This document shows positions 1 through 8,509 of a DNA stretch of 44,957 bases, one piece after another. The notes under the pieces are model-generated. The model did not search any database. It was not told where the DNA came from and worked only from the letters and a program-made list of their open reading frames with translations. The DNA is from Nostoc sp. NMS7 (GTDB taxonomy: Bacteria > Cyanobacteriota > Cyanobacteriia > Cyanobacteriales > Nostocaceae): assembly GCF_017115085.1 (NCBI RefSeq), contig NZ_JABXKJ010000099.1, forward strand, positions 1-44,957, given 5' to 3'. A program made the translations under genes and the position numbers. How positions within the stretch are numbered: the first letter of the stretch is position 1; every line of letters starts with the position of its first letter.

Positions 1-77
1 TTCAGTCTAAAGCAATGATTATATCTATCATCTTAGAAAATAAAGCCACAAACCCTATCCCAGTCAGAGTTTTAAAC

Positions 78-121
78 ATTGCTTTTAATTTTTGTTTTCG
101 GAGAGTGGCAAAAGCGGGATA
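78..121. repeat. short dispersed repeat, second copy at 41442-41481
   Basis: This stretch (key words TTTTTGTTTTC, GAGAGTG and CAAAAGCGGGATA) recurs with only a few differences at about 41442-41481. Both copies lie just outside the 3' end of a minus-strand gene. I do not recognise the family. Confidence 0.6.
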
Positions 122-135
122 AGCTTTTTGGCAAT

Positions 136-150
136 TTTTGCGTAAGTCCT
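136..150. repeat. solo end of the AGGACTTACGCAAA repeat family
   Basis: TTTTGCGTAAGTCCT is the right-hand end of the inverted-repeat element found complete at 10906-11018. Only one end is visible here, directly against the stop codon of the gene at 153-821. Confidence 0.6.
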
Positions 151-152
151 GT

Positions 153-821
153 TCAATTCACTGCTGGCTGCTTGGGTATTGACTCTACACCTTCTAAAGG
201 TGGACGCACAGATAAATAAATCAATGGGCCAAATAGCGGTATCAACGCTATTAACCAGAACAACTGCGGATTTTTCCAACCGCGACGCGCCATATCATCC
301 CCTAGTAATGTGGGAAAGACTAGGCAAAGTATGCAGAAATCTAAACTCATCACATTAATGAAGCGGTTGGTTTGCCACTGTTGCACAAAACTGTCCCAAT
401 CTCCTCCTGTTAAACCGTAGGCAACTAGAATAACCGTGGCTACAGTCAAGACAACCCCAGTCACACGAGAATCTAGCAGCTTGATCAAGGCATTCTTTTC
501 ACCGACAAACTGATTATTTGGTTGCCTAAGGGCTAAGTAGGGCAACAAGGCAAAAGCACCAACTGCGAAAGAGGCGATCGCAAATAGCCAAGCAGGTATT
601 TTTTGTCCTCTGCCATCAATAAACACTACTGCGCTGTATATAAGAGGCCAGATGCCCATGAGGTTGAATAGTGCTATGACTAACGGGTTAATGCCTTGCC
701 ACTGGCCAATAGAAAGGTTTTTAATTAACTCAAATGTACCGGGTTGCTCAGGAGGCGCGAGGAAAAAAGCATAGGTAGTGAATCCCAGCCACAGTAGTCC
801 AAAGGCAATTTTTCTAACCAT
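153..821 (-). CDS. multi-pass membrane protein of unknown function
   Basis: The 222-residue product looks like an integral membrane protein. Hydrophobic segments lie near residues 4-22, 45-68, 77-97, 117-138 and 184-205, broken by short polar loops. The N-terminus (MVRKIAFGLLWLGFTTYAFF) could be a signal anchor. Similar conserved membrane proteins of unknown role occur in cyanobacteria, but I cannot name a family with certainty. The ATG at 821 is the first good start and the upstream spacer is AT-rich. It runs the same way as hrcA but is 130 bp downstream of it, so co-transcription is possible and unproven. A solo MITE end abuts its stop codon. Confidence 0.75.
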   Translation of the reverse strand: MVRKIAFGLLWLGFTTYAFFLAPPEQPGTFELIKNLSIGQWQGINPLVIALFNLMGIWPLIYSAVVFIDGRGQKIPAWLFAIASFAVGAFALLPYLALRQPNNQFVGEKNALIKLLDSRVTGVVLTVATVILVAYGLTGGDWDSFVQQWQTNRFINVMSLDFCILCLVFPTLLGDDMARRGWKNPQLFWLIALIPLFGPLIYLSVRPPLEGVESIPKQPAVN

Positions 822-953
822 AAAAGATTTAAGTAGGATTAATTATTGATTTTGCCGCTACAAATTGGGCTATCTGCTTGCTATTGTATTATTGACTGCC
901 TAAACCTGTAGCGAGTTGTCCCTAAATATCATACTGATCCGATTAATCTCTAT

Positions 954-2126
954 TTAAGGATTGAAATAACTAAAAGCTTCTGAGAGATAATCAGCAGTAG
1001 ATGCTACGACTGCGATCGCACTTTCATAATCTAGGCGTGTTGGCCCCAGAACTCCCACACTTCCTACTGGTATTGAACCTCGACGATAGTTGGAAGAAAT
1101 TAAAGTGCAGGTGCGTATCGGTTCTAGAGGATTTTCTGCGCCAATGCGAACCGTTACCTTTGGTTTACCCACATCCTCAAACTCTGGTTCCTCAAATATT
1201 AATCGCCATAGTTGGTCTTGTTCTTCTTCCAGCAGGTGGATAATCGTTTGTACCTGCTGTAACTGGGAAAATTCCGGCTGGCGTAAAACTTCTGACACAC
1301 CCCGAACCATAATTTGGGTTGCAGTCGGTGCAAGAGTGCGACGAGTCAATTCGGCAACTGAATTTTTTAAGAATTCCCCATAGCGTTGGAATTCCTGATC
1401 TAGTTCGCTCCAGTCGAGATCGGCTAATTCCAACAGACTTCGCCCCCGTAAGTGGCTATTCAAAAAGTTAGAAACAATCTGCAACTCCCGATCGATTACC
1501 TCTGAATCGCGTTGTCTTTCCTCTGGTACTGGCAACAAATCCATCAATTTGGAATGTGTCTCATAACCATCTGTCACCACAATCAGCATGATCCTTCCCG
1601 CTTCTATTTGCACTAATTGCAGATGTCGCACTAGCGCTGTAGTGGTTTGGGGCATGGTAATCAAGCTAATGCAGCCACTCAAGGTTGCTAAAATTTGTGC
1701 AGCTCCTTGCAATAGGGTTTCTAAACTCCAATCTTCCCATTGGAGACTCTTTTGCAGTGCTACCTCTACTTCTCGCCCTAAAGTTTCCGTACCATTTCCC
1801 TGCGGGACGCTACGCGAACGTGGAAGCAAGCTAGCAAGAGCGTCTGTCTGCGACACACTGCGCGAACGCAGAGAAGGTGTAATTAGCTGGTCAACATAAA
1901 TGCGATAGCCTGAGTCTGATGGTACTCGTCCGGCGGAGGCGTGTGGTTGGTAAAGTAATCCAGACTTTTCTAAAACGCCCATCACATTGCGAATTGTAGC
2001 TGAACTTACTCCGAGGTCGTACTCATCAACCAAAGCTTTTGAACCAACCGGCTCTGCTGTAGCAATATAGTGACGTATCGTTGCCCAAAGTATATGCTGT
2101 TGTCGATTTGTCAACTGGACTTCCAT
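954..2126 (-). CDS. hrcA: heat-inducible transcription repressor HrcA
   Basis: HrcA represses chaperone operons (groESL, sometimes dnaK) by binding the CIRCE inverted repeat, and GroEL helps keep it active. The N-terminal winged helix is clear: residues 1-75 include the helix-turn-helix stretch [19 protein letters not shown] and the HrcA signature [17 protein letters not shown]. The C-terminal half (about 120-390) has the GAF-like core and ends with a typical [17 protein letters not shown] helix. The 390-residue length is above the usual 340-360. The excess matches a Ser/Arg/Leu-rich segment at residues 86-112 that coincides with a palindromic DNA repeat inserted in frame. No CIRCE element was found in this window, so its targets lie elsewhere. 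The ATG at 2126 is supported by the conserved N-terminus. Confidence 0.96.
   Translation of the reverse strand: MEVQLTNRQQHILWATIRHYIATAEPVGSKALVDEYDLGVSSATIRNVMGVLEKSGLLYQPHASAGRVPSDSGYRIYVDQLITPSLRSRSVSQTDALASLLPRSRSVPQGNGTETLGREVEVALQKSLQWEDWSLETLLQGAAQILATLSGCISLITMPQTTTALVRHLQLVQIEAGRIMLIVVTDGYETHSKLMDLLPVPEERQRDSEVIDRELQIVSNFLNSHLRGRSLLELADLDWSELDQEFQRYGEFLKNSVAELTRRTLAPTATQIMVRGVSEVLRQPEFSQLQQVQTIIHLLEEEQDQLWRLIFEEPEFEDVGKPKVTVRIGAENPLEPIRTCTLISSNYRRGSIPVGSVGVLGPTRLDYESAIAVVASTADYLSEAFSYFNP
1791..1871. repeat. palindromic interspersed repeat inserted in frame in hrcA
   Basis: The DNA here carries GGGACGCTACGCGAACG and CTGCGCGAACGCAG, words typical of Nostoc interspersed palindromic repeats and related to those at 12594-12640 and 17402-17531. 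It corresponds to HrcA residues 86-112, which are low-complexity ([20 protein letters not shown]) and fall between the DNA-binding domain and the core, where ordinary HrcA proteins have a short linker. Confidence 0.65.
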
Positions 2127-2545
2127 ATGGCATCTTTTACTGAAGGCAAATTTTAATCAAACTCTGAAAAAATTTCTGGATTTGATCGCAAACAAAGATT
2201 ATTAATAATTAATTAAGTTACCAAATTATCCAGTTCTCTAATGATAAGTATTCTTAAAGTTTAGCTTCAGCATTTTTTGAAAGTGCGCTTGAAATATAAG
2301 TGAGACTTGTACTGCAAAAGCTGCCTTTACTCACAACAGTATTTTTGCATAATTTTCAATTTATAACAGTATTATTGAATACGTATTCGGGAATAGCTGA
2401 TATATTGGGATGGAAAAGCTCTGTGAATATATACTCACTAGCAAAAGGTGTAAAGTTTCCCCTGAAAACCCTAAGTTGATGCAGTCCTATTTTTACAATA
2501 GCAGAAGCCAGCTGGAAGAGTAAGTCCCAGCTGAGTCATCGATTA
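2127..2545. other. gene-free spacer upstream of hrcA
   Basis: This is 419 bp of AT-rich sequence holding the hrcA promoter region on its left side. The only structure I see is a short inverted repeat near 2510-2535 (CCAGCTGG followed by CCCAGCTG), just past the rhodanese gene's stop, which could form a weak terminator hairpin. No CIRCE element, RNA gene or coding signal was recognised. Confidence 0.5.
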
Positions 2546-2905
2546 TTAATATTGGGGAATTGAAGGGTCAACTAATAGGGAATAAGCATCAATACCACCG
2601 GAAATATTTTGCACATTTGTAAAACCTTGAGCAATTAACCACTGACACATTTGAGCAGAGCGGATGCCGTGGTGACATAGCACAAAAGTTTCAGCTTCGG
2701 GATTGAAGAGAGTGGGTACTTTATCTCCCCATTCGGCAAATTGACTTAAAGGTAGGTTGACAAAGCCCTCAATGCTAGCGATCGCCAATTCTTCTGGTTC
2801 ACGCACATCTACTAGCTGAATACTTACATCACTAGAAGATAGACGTTGTGCTAGTTCTTTTACACTAATATGGTTCATGGGTTGACTAAAAGTGTTCCCG
2901 GTCAT
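2546..2905 (-). CDS. rhodanese-like domain protein
   Basis: This is a single-domain rhodanese of about 119 residues. The fold runs from ISVKELAQRL through VDVREPEELAIASIEG, the conserved DVREPxE core, to the active-site loop CHHGIRS, which contains the catalytic cysteine. The C-terminal GFTNVQNISGGIDAYS is typical of GlpE/PspE-like sulfurtransferases. Such enzymes move sulfane sulfur to cyanide or thiols, and the in vivo acceptor is unknown. The open frame extends up to 2971. The ATG at 2905 (MTGNTFSQP) or 2878 (MNHISV) fits single-domain family lengths better, and the extra Arg-rich leader resembles no part of the fold. No signal peptide is visible, so it is probably cytosolic. Confidence 0.9.
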   Translation of the reverse strand: MTGNTFSQPMNHISVKELAQRLSSSDVSIQLVDVREPEELAIASIEGFVNLPLSQFAEWGDKVPTLFNPEAETFVLCHHGIRSAQMCQWLIAQGFTNVQNISGGIDAYSLLVDPSIPQY

Positions 2906-3050
2906 GAGGTTTCTGTAAACAATCCTAATACTATTTATGGTGACAGAAAATCTCTGCCTTGGCATCAGCATCCATTCTCAAGAGTGCTGATTGATTCTGG
3001 CAAGCTTTCTGTTTAAATGGCTGTAAACTGTCTTTCTTAATAGGTTTAAT

Positions 3051-4709
3051 GTGAATAAGCAACGTTCATTTATCGGTTTTATCGTCGCTGGTGCGATCGC
3101 ACTGCTAGTAATTGCGATCGCTGGCTTTTACTGGTTTTTCGGCAAAAGTCCGGCTAACCTCATTGGTTCTACCTCCCAGCCTGGTGCAACCATATTCGTG
3201 TCGAAACTTTCGCCTGTAATGGTTTCATTACTAGCGAATCCTGACCGTTTGCAAGCGTTGGAACGGGAAGAGGAACTATCTAAACTTAAAACCAGTTTAT
3301 TCGCCAAAAGTGGCATAGATTACAAACAAGACATTCAACCCTGGTTAGGGGACGAAATTACATTAGCGATCGCCACCTTAGATATTGATCGAGACTTAGA
3401 AAACGGACAGCAGCCAGGGTATCTGTTGGCACTAGCAACCAAGCAACCGGAGAAAAGCCGCGAGTTTGTTGAGTTGTTGTTTTCCAAACGGGCATTAGCT
3501 GGAGGAAACTTAGCTGTTGAACAATACAAAGGCGTAAAGCTGATTTCTGACAATTCTCAACCAGAGCAGGACTTGCTTGCAGGTGCTGTTGTTGGTGAAG
3601 GCTTTGTGTTGTTTGCCAACGATCCAAAAGTGTTGCGAGATGCGATCAATAACGTCCAAGCGCCCGATTTAAATTTGACTAGCTCCCCCGAATACCAAAA
3701 AGCTAGCAAAGAACTGCCCAAAGGGGGTTTAGCTGTAGCTTTCTTGAATCTTCCCATTGTGGCAAAATGGCAAGGCTTAGAGTTACCAGAAGAACTTTAT
3801 AACAGCCAAATTATATCGTTGGCGTTGAACCCCAAAGGATTGCTAGCAGAAACCACCTTTCTGACTTCATCGGAAATTGTCTCTCCATCTGCACCGCTAT
3901 CTAAACCTGTAGGAGCATTGCAGTATATTCCAGCATCAGTAGGTTTGGCAATTTCCGGCTCAAATTTGAGTAATTTGGCTAACAGTGATTTAGCCAAACT
4001 CTGGAGACAAGCGACAGCAACCATATATGGTTCTGAGGATGTGGTTTCTCGATTAGCAAAACCCTTGGCGGATATTCAAAAACGCTGGGGCATAAATTTA
4101 CCAGAGGATATTTTTAGCTGGGTACAAGGAGAATATGCTATAGCATTGTTACCTGAGAAAGAGCAAACAACCCCCCATTGGATTTTTGTAGTAGAAAAAT
4201 CTGAGGGTGTAGAACAAGGGGTTGCTCGTTTGAATGCGATCGCTTCATCCAATGGACTCAGCATCAGTCCCCTAACTATAAACAAGCAAAAAATCTCCGC
4301 TTGGACTGAGTTAACCACGGCTACAAAAAAAACTGATGTTAAAGAAGGAGCATCTTTCAGCATTGAAACAAAAGTGCGGGGATTACATACAACTTTAGGA
4401 AATTATGAAATTTTCACGTCTGACTTAGAGACGATAAATGAAATCCTCACAGCTAAGGATAATTCCATAATTAACAATTCCAATTTCAAAGATAGTATTG
4501 CTGCGATTCCCCGGCCAAACCAAGGCTATATATATCTTGACTGGACAAAGAGCCAGAATTTGTTAGAACGTCAAGTACCGATTCTCAAGCTAGTGGAAGT
4601 CTTAGGTAAACCATTTTTTAACAACCTGCGATCGCTCACAGTCAGTAGTTATGGAACTGAGGCGCGATCGCTTAAAGGGGGCGTTTTCTTCAAACTTCAT
4701 AATTCGTGA
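3051..4709 (+). CDS. DUF3352 domain protein, membrane-anchored
   Basis: This 552-residue protein starts with GTG. It has one N-terminal hydrophobic anchor at residues 8-30 (FIGFIVAGAIALLVIAIAG), then a long soluble region that would face the periplasm or lumen. The body matches what I know of the DUF3352 family in cyanobacteria: the early VSKLSPVMVSLLANPDRL segment, the repeated ALATKQPEKSREFVELLF theme, and a C-terminal SLTVSSYGTEARSLKGGVFF. The function is unknown. The gene stands alone between a divergent rhodanese and a hairpin at 4720. Several HIP1 sites lie in it, so it is long resident. The call is family-level only. Confidence 0.85.
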   Translation: MNKQRSFIGFIVAGAIALLVIAIAGFYWFFGKSPANLIGSTSQPGATIFVSKLSPVMVSLLANPDRLQALEREEELSKLKTSLFAKSGIDYKQDIQPWLGDEITLAIATLDIDRDLENGQQPGYLLALATKQPEKSREFVELLFSKRALAGGNLAVEQYKGVKLISDNSQPEQDLLAGAVVGEGFVLFANDPKVLRDAINNVQAPDLNLTSSPEYQKASKELPKGGLAVAFLNLPIVAKWQGLELPEELYNSQIISLALNPKGLLAETTFLTSSEIVSPSAPLSKPVGALQYIPASVGLAISGSNLSNLANSDLAKLWRQATATIYGSEDVVSRLAKPLADIQKRWGINLPEDIFSWVQGEYAIALLPEKEQTTPHWIFVVEKSEGVEQGVARLNAIASSNGLSISPLTINKQKISAWTELTTATKKTDVKEGASFSIETKVRGLHTTLGNYEIFTSDLETINEILTAKDNSIINNSNFKDSIAAIPRPNQGYIYLDWTKSQNLLERQVPILKLVEVLGKPFFNNLRSLTVSSYGTEARSLKGGVFFKLHNS

Positions 4710-4719
4710 TTCTCCAGTT

Positions 4720-4746
4720 CCCCTTCTCCCATCTTGGGAGAAGGGG
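4720..4746. repeat. hairpin-forming repeat downstream of the DUF3352 gene
   Basis: A 12-bp perfect stem (CCCCTTCTCCCA / TGGGAGAAGGGG) with a 3-base loop sits 11 bp past the stop codon. No T-tract follows, so it is more likely one of the common cyanobacterial CCCCTTCTCCC palindromes than a classical terminator, though it could stop transcription. Confidence 0.6.
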
Positions 4747-4795
4747 TTAGGGGATGAGGGCAAATGCACATCATGATGAATTTGTACAGTGCGTA

Positions 4796-4943
4796 ATATC
4801 ATGTCCGCATAATTAGTTATGCTAACCACAGTCAATACACCCCACCCCCAGCCCCTCCCCGCAAGCTCTTAGGGGAGACAAAGCATAGCTTTGGCGGGGG
4901 TGGGGTTCTTCGGGTTTAATAAGCAATCAAGCGGACATGATAT
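4796..4943. repeat. MITE-like element with ATATCATGTCCGC ends, copy 1
   Basis: Terminal inverted repeats ATATCATGTCCGC (4796-4808) and GCGGACATGATAT bound about 148 bp. The interior has long complementary arms (ACCCCACCCCC near 4837, GGGGGTGGGGTT near 4900) and would fold into one stem. It encodes nothing. The reverse complement matches 40435-40628 along its whole length apart from an insertion in that copy. A shrunken relative lies at 30658-30737. Confidence 0.8.
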
Positions 4944-4984
4944 AAGTCCGATAAAAATATAAAACGATGGTTATTATATCAAAG

Positions 4985-6340
4985 TCACACATCGAGTATT
5001 GAATCTACATTTTGTGACGACAACGCCTTCATTACCGCCTGGTATCGTTCCTCAACATCCTCTCGATCCAATTCCTCCAATAAGTCTTGGCTGCCGCGTC
5101 TAATCATGTTGGCATGACGCAGCAGCGCCACACGGTTCTTTTTGTTGTCAGTGTACATAGCAATAGTGGCGATCGCCTCCAGCAAGCGGATTGTGACAGC
5201 TACATCTTGTCGCCCGTACTGTCGAATCTGGTGAAAGGCATCATCAACTAGTCCTGCAAACGTCACCTGATTAGTAATTAGGCGGAGGTTCTGATCGTCA
5301 TCGTAGCAATAGGGTGACGGAAAATCTCTTGCAGCTAGACGGCACAGCGCTACACTAAGTTGGTCAATACAGCGAATTGCTGTGAATGGGTCATTGACGG
5401 CAGGAGAAATTGCCCGAATCGCAATCTCGACTAGCTGCTTAGTAGAGAACTCCACATCCTGAAACGGAGTGCGTTCTCTACCCAAAATGAATGCATAATT
5501 GATCTGCTGGGTGAGCTTTCGATTCACACGTTCAGGGGGCGAAACACTGACTAACTCGCTACCTCGCACGATAAACTTGCCTGGACGCTGCTTTAAATAC
5601 AACAGAAGGTTTTTTGACTTAGCGATGTTAAGCAAGCGGTTGTAATCAATTGCTCTAATATAACCACTGCTAGTTGCCTGGATTGGATAGGCTTTTTGGT
5701 TGAAACCCGTTGCGATTTCCTCAACAAATTGCCGCTTGTCTTCTGGATGACGATTTCCAACGTTTTCAGATAATAGCTCATCAATATTAGATTCCAGTTC
5801 ATCACTAATCTCCCTGATGATGTGCCATGCATGAATCGAGGTTGAAGCGTGGTGGATGAAGTAGATTAGGACAATGATACTAGCGATCGCCAGCAGGATA
5901 GCGACTGTGATTGAAATCTTTGGCACAAAAGCTTGCTCTCTATCAACATTAATACTCCGTAACACCAGCAAACAGTAGATAAATGTCGCCAGGAACGTAC
6001 CGAGTACGAACTGATATTTCATGTCTTGCATAAAATTTCGCAGTACTCGTGAGCCAAACTGTTGGGAAGCCAGAGTCAGGGCAACGAGCGTGACAGAGAA
6101 GACAGTACCGGCGACGGTAATCATAGAACCAGCGATGGTTGAAAGCACAGTCAGCCCACTTTCCAGTCCGCCAGTGAAAGGCTTCAAGCCGAATATTTCC
6201 ATTAATTCTGACTTGCCTGCCAAATCTAAATTTAGCATCAAGAAAGCCAGTGCGATCGCTGCACCCGTCATCAGTGTCGGTACAAACCAATAGCTGGAGC
6301 GTAGCGTTTCTCGAAGTTTAATCCGGTTATAGTTTTTCAT
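4985..6340 (-). CDS. DUF2254 family membrane protein
   Basis: The 451-residue protein has four N-terminal membrane segments (about residues 17-37, 58-88, 106-127 and 140-163) followed by a large cytosolic part. The pattern matches DUF2254 (predicted membrane protein) proteins: a VLSTIAGSMITVAGTVFS helix, TLASQQFGSRVLRNFM, then IHHASTSIHAWHIIREISDE, and later SPAVNDPFTAIRCIDQLS. The role is unknown. The helix pair with a GSRVLRNF loop suggests a channel or sensor fold, which is inference. It is followed by a convergent repeat element and diverges from the small gene at 6540. The ATG at 6340 gives the standard N-terminus. Confidence 0.87.
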   Translation of the reverse strand: MKNYNRIKLRETLRSSYWFVPTLMTGAAIALAFLMLNLDLAGKSELMEIFGLKPFTGGLESGLTVLSTIAGSMITVAGTVFSVTLVALTLASQQFGSRVLRNFMQDMKYQFVLGTFLATFIYCLLVLRSINVDREQAFVPKISITVAILLAIASIIVLIYFIHHASTSIHAWHIIREISDELESNIDELLSENVGNRHPEDKRQFVEEIATGFNQKAYPIQATSSGYIRAIDYNRLLNIAKSKNLLLYLKQRPGKFIVRGSELVSVSPPERVNRKLTQQINYAFILGRERTPFQDVEFSTKQLVEIAIRAISPAVNDPFTAIRCIDQLSVALCRLAARDFPSPYCYDDDQNLRLITNQVTFAGLVDDAFHQIRQYGRQDVAVTIRLLEAIATIAMYTDNKKNRVALLRHANMIRRGSQDLLEELDREDVEERYQAVMKALSSQNVDSILDV

Positions 6341-6539
6341 CTGCCATAGTTTTGCTAACGGTCGCTGTTGCCTTACCTTGGGTTAGAGAACCTTGATAAC
6401 TGAATAGAGGAGAAATTGGAACCAACACTCCTAGCAATTAAAATCGCTTTACCAAAGATCAGTGAGAGTCACCGCACTGCTGTTAGCCATTAACTTAGTT
6501 CGCCTTGACTCTCGCACCAATCGAATAGGTACTAATCGA

Positions 6540-6734
6540 GTGACTACACCAAATTATCAATCACTGACAGAACAAGAATTACGCGATTACGTGCGGCATA
6601 ATCCTCAAGATGAAGATGCATTCCAGCACTACTTGAGCATTATTCGCTCTCGCCCTAGTGTGCTTTGCACCACTGATCAGGAGTTTGAAGCCGAATTGCA
6701 AAGGCGAATTAATTCTTCACCTGGGCAAAATTAA
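6540..6734 (+). CDS. small DUF6887-like protein
   Basis: The product is a small acidic protein whose core reads NYQSLTEQELRDYVRHNPQD followed by EDAFQHYLSIIRSRP, resembling short cyanobacterial proteins grouped as DUF6887 (function unknown). I place the start at the GTG at 6540 (MTTPNYQSL, 64 residues) because the family core begins there. The frame is open back to an ATG at 6462 (90 residues), but the extra leader does not look conserved. Its usual small partner gene (DUF6888 type) is not visible next to it. Downstream, on the opposite strand, is a methyltransferase remnant. Confidence 0.7.
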   Translation: MTTPNYQSLTEQELRDYVRHNPQDEDAFQHYLSIIRSRPSVLCTTDQEFEAELQRRINSSPGQN

Positions 6735-6897
6735 GCATTTCTTGTAATTAAATCAATTTCAGCCTGACGGCGGTCTTTTTTTCGCTACCATCTAGCCCAT
6801 AATAGCTGTGATGCAGATGTTGCCCCCAAATCTGCTCCCACAGAGCAAAGGATACATCATAAAATTGCTGAATTTGCTGGTAAAGTTTTGCATTCAT
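6735..6897 (-). pseudogene. 5' remnant of a SAM-dependent methyltransferase gene (tocopherol/sterol methyltransferase type)
   Basis: From the ATG at 6897 the minus strand reads MNAKLYQQIQQFYDVSFALW, then EQIWGQHLHHSYYGLDGSEK. This matches the N-terminus of cyanobacterial gamma-tocopherol-type methyltransferases (LYxxIxxFYDxSSGLWExxWGEHMHHGYYG). At 6774-6780 a run of seven A's (minus strand) puts the reading out of frame. Adding one base restores KDRRQAEIDL, the next conserved block. The similarity then stops and a stop codon follows, so the SAM-binding domain is gone. This is a truncated and frameshifted relic of about 55 codons, too short for most gene callers. The identification rests on recalled family motifs. 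Confidence 0.75.
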
Positions 6898-6987
6898 AGA
6901 AAAAAGCAGTATTTAAGACAAACGCCCTTGTTGAAATTTATATATCCTATTTAGCTGGGATATCTAGCACAATGAAGTAAATCACTT

Positions 6988-8322
6988 ATGACTGTTTCTC
7001 GCACAATCTGCTTAGGATTTCTGGCACTCATTGCTCTTGGAAGCATCTTGTTGATCATGCCTTTTTCTAGTAGGAATGGTACATGGAATGACCCAATTGT
7101 GGCACTATTCACATCAACTTCAGCAGTTTGTGTCTCAGGTCTATCTGTGGTGGATGTTGGTACTTATTTTTCCTTTTGGGGTCAATTTATGATTCTAGTT
7201 CTAGTCCAAGTTGGAGGACTGGGATATATGACAGCTACAACCTTTCTTTTGCTGTTGTTAGGACGCAAGTTTGGTTTACAAGATAAAATTATCTTGCAAC
7301 AAGCTTTAGATAACTCTGAAATCCAGAGTAGTTTACAATTAGTTCGCTCGATTATTACCACTACACTAATTTTTGAAACTATCGGAGCTTTTTTACTATT
7401 ACCTATTTTTGTCCCTGATTATGGAGGATATAGTGGTTTAGGTCTAGCAATTTTTTATAGCATTAATTCTTGGACTAATGCTAGCTTTAACTTGTTTAAT
7501 GATAGTTTAATTAGATATCAATCATCGATATTGCTAAATATTGTAATTACTGGATTAATTATTTTCGGTGGACTAGGATATCAAGTTATTTTAGAAATGT
7601 ATCTTTGGCTAAACAATCGTTTGAGAAGAAAAACAGTCAAAAATACACTGTATCTTAATTTTAAAGTAGTAACCAGCACAACATTAGTCCTTTTAATCAC
7701 TGGCTCTATTGCTTTTTATCTAACTGAATTCCAAAACCCAGAAACTCTTGGCTCTCTAAGTTTATCAAGTAAACTGATGGGAGCATTTTTTCTATGTGTT
7801 ACTACTAGAAGTGGTGGTTTTAACACTATTGATATCAGCAAAATGAGTACTGCTGCGTTATTTATTGCCATCGTGTTGATGTTTATTGGTGCTAGTCCTG
7901 GCAGTATGGGTGGTGGCATTAAAACAACTACAATCACAATTTTAACCAGTTGCAGCAAAGCAATCTTGCAAGGTAAAGAAGAAGTCTTGGTGTATCAGCG
8001 CCAAGTACCGACTTCTTCGATTTTGAAAGCAGTAGGTGTCACAGTTAGTTCTTTGGTAACTGTTGTAAGCGCAACGATTTTAATTGCAATTATTGAGCCA
8101 TCTTTGAATTTTATGCAAATTTTATTTGAAGTTGTATCAGCTTTTGCAACTGTTGGGCTTTCAACAGGAATTACTGCCGCGATCGCAGCACCGGCTAAAC
8201 TGATTTTAGTGACAATAATGTACATTGGAAGAGTTGGAGTTTTAATTCTCATGTCAGCCTTACTAGGAGATTCTCGCCCTAGTGTTATCCAGTATCCAGA
8301 GGAGAATATGCTAGTAGGTTAA
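6988..8322 (+). CDS. ktrB: Trk/Ktr/HKT family K+ transporter, membrane subunit KtrB
   Basis: The 444-residue protein has the four membrane-pore-membrane repeats of KtrB/TrkH, the ion-conducting dimer that works with a KtrA RCK ring. Pore loops are visible: TSTSAVCVSGLSVVD (loop 1, Gly51), NSWTNASFNLFNDSL (loop 2), CVTTRSGGFNTID (loop 3) and SAFATVGLSTGIT (loop 4). In loop 2 the filter position is Ser166 (codon AGC at 7483-7485) where the family normally has Gly. This may alter K+/Na+ selectivity. The start ATG at 6988 gives a full-length family member. A KtrA gene follows about 190 bp later, with a remnant of a second ktrB 3' end between them. Confidence 0.94.
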   Translation: MTVSRTICLGFLALIALGSILLIMPFSSRNGTWNDPIVALFTSTSAVCVSGLSVVDVGTYFSFWGQFMILVLVQVGGLGYMTATTFLLLLLGRKFGLQDKIILQQALDNSEIQSSLQLVRSIITTTLIFETIGAFLLLPIFVPDYGGYSGLGLAIFYSINSWTNASFNLFNDSLIRYQSSILLNIVITGLIIFGGLGYQVILEMYLWLNNRLRRKTVKNTLYLNFKVVTSTTLVLLITGSIAFYLTEFQNPETLGSLSLSSKLMGAFFLCVTTRSGGFNTIDISKMSTAALFIAIVLMFIGASPGSMGGGIKTTTITILTSCSKAILQGKEEVLVYQRQVPTSSILKAVGVTVSSLVTVVSATILIAIIEPSLNFMQILFEVVSAFATVGLSTGITAAIAAPAKLILVTIMYIGRVGVLILMSALLGDSRPSVIQYPEENMLVG

Positions 8323-8376
8323 CTAAAGATCAGCAAAATCATTTCCCCTCATGGGTAAATCGGTAGTATTTTCAAA

Positions 8377-8463
8377 TCTACCAAGCTAACTTTATTTGCA
8401 ATCATGTACTTGAAACGAGTTGGTGTTTTACTAATGATATCTTCTCTGTCAATACTCTTTTAA
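8377..8463 (+). pseudogene. remnant of a duplicated ktrB 3' end
   Basis: The frame from 8377 reads STKLTLFAIMYLKRVGVLLM and ends at TAA 8461-8463. It aligns with the C-terminal part of the intact upstream protein (AKLILVTIMYIGRVGVLILM, encoded near 8195-8257). Only about 28 codons survive and no start or upstream homology remains. It most likely derives from a tandem ktrB duplicate, or from partial 3' duplication, that has decayed in the ktrB-ktrA spacer. Confidence 0.8.
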
Positions 8464-8509
8464 GTAGTTGAATATCAGAGAAAAAATTGCTATAAAAAAT
8501 TATCGCCTG

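Noticed and set aside
2127..2545. CIRCE element for HrcA autoregulation
   Set aside because: I searched for TTAGCACTC and its inverse at this and other spacers and found none.
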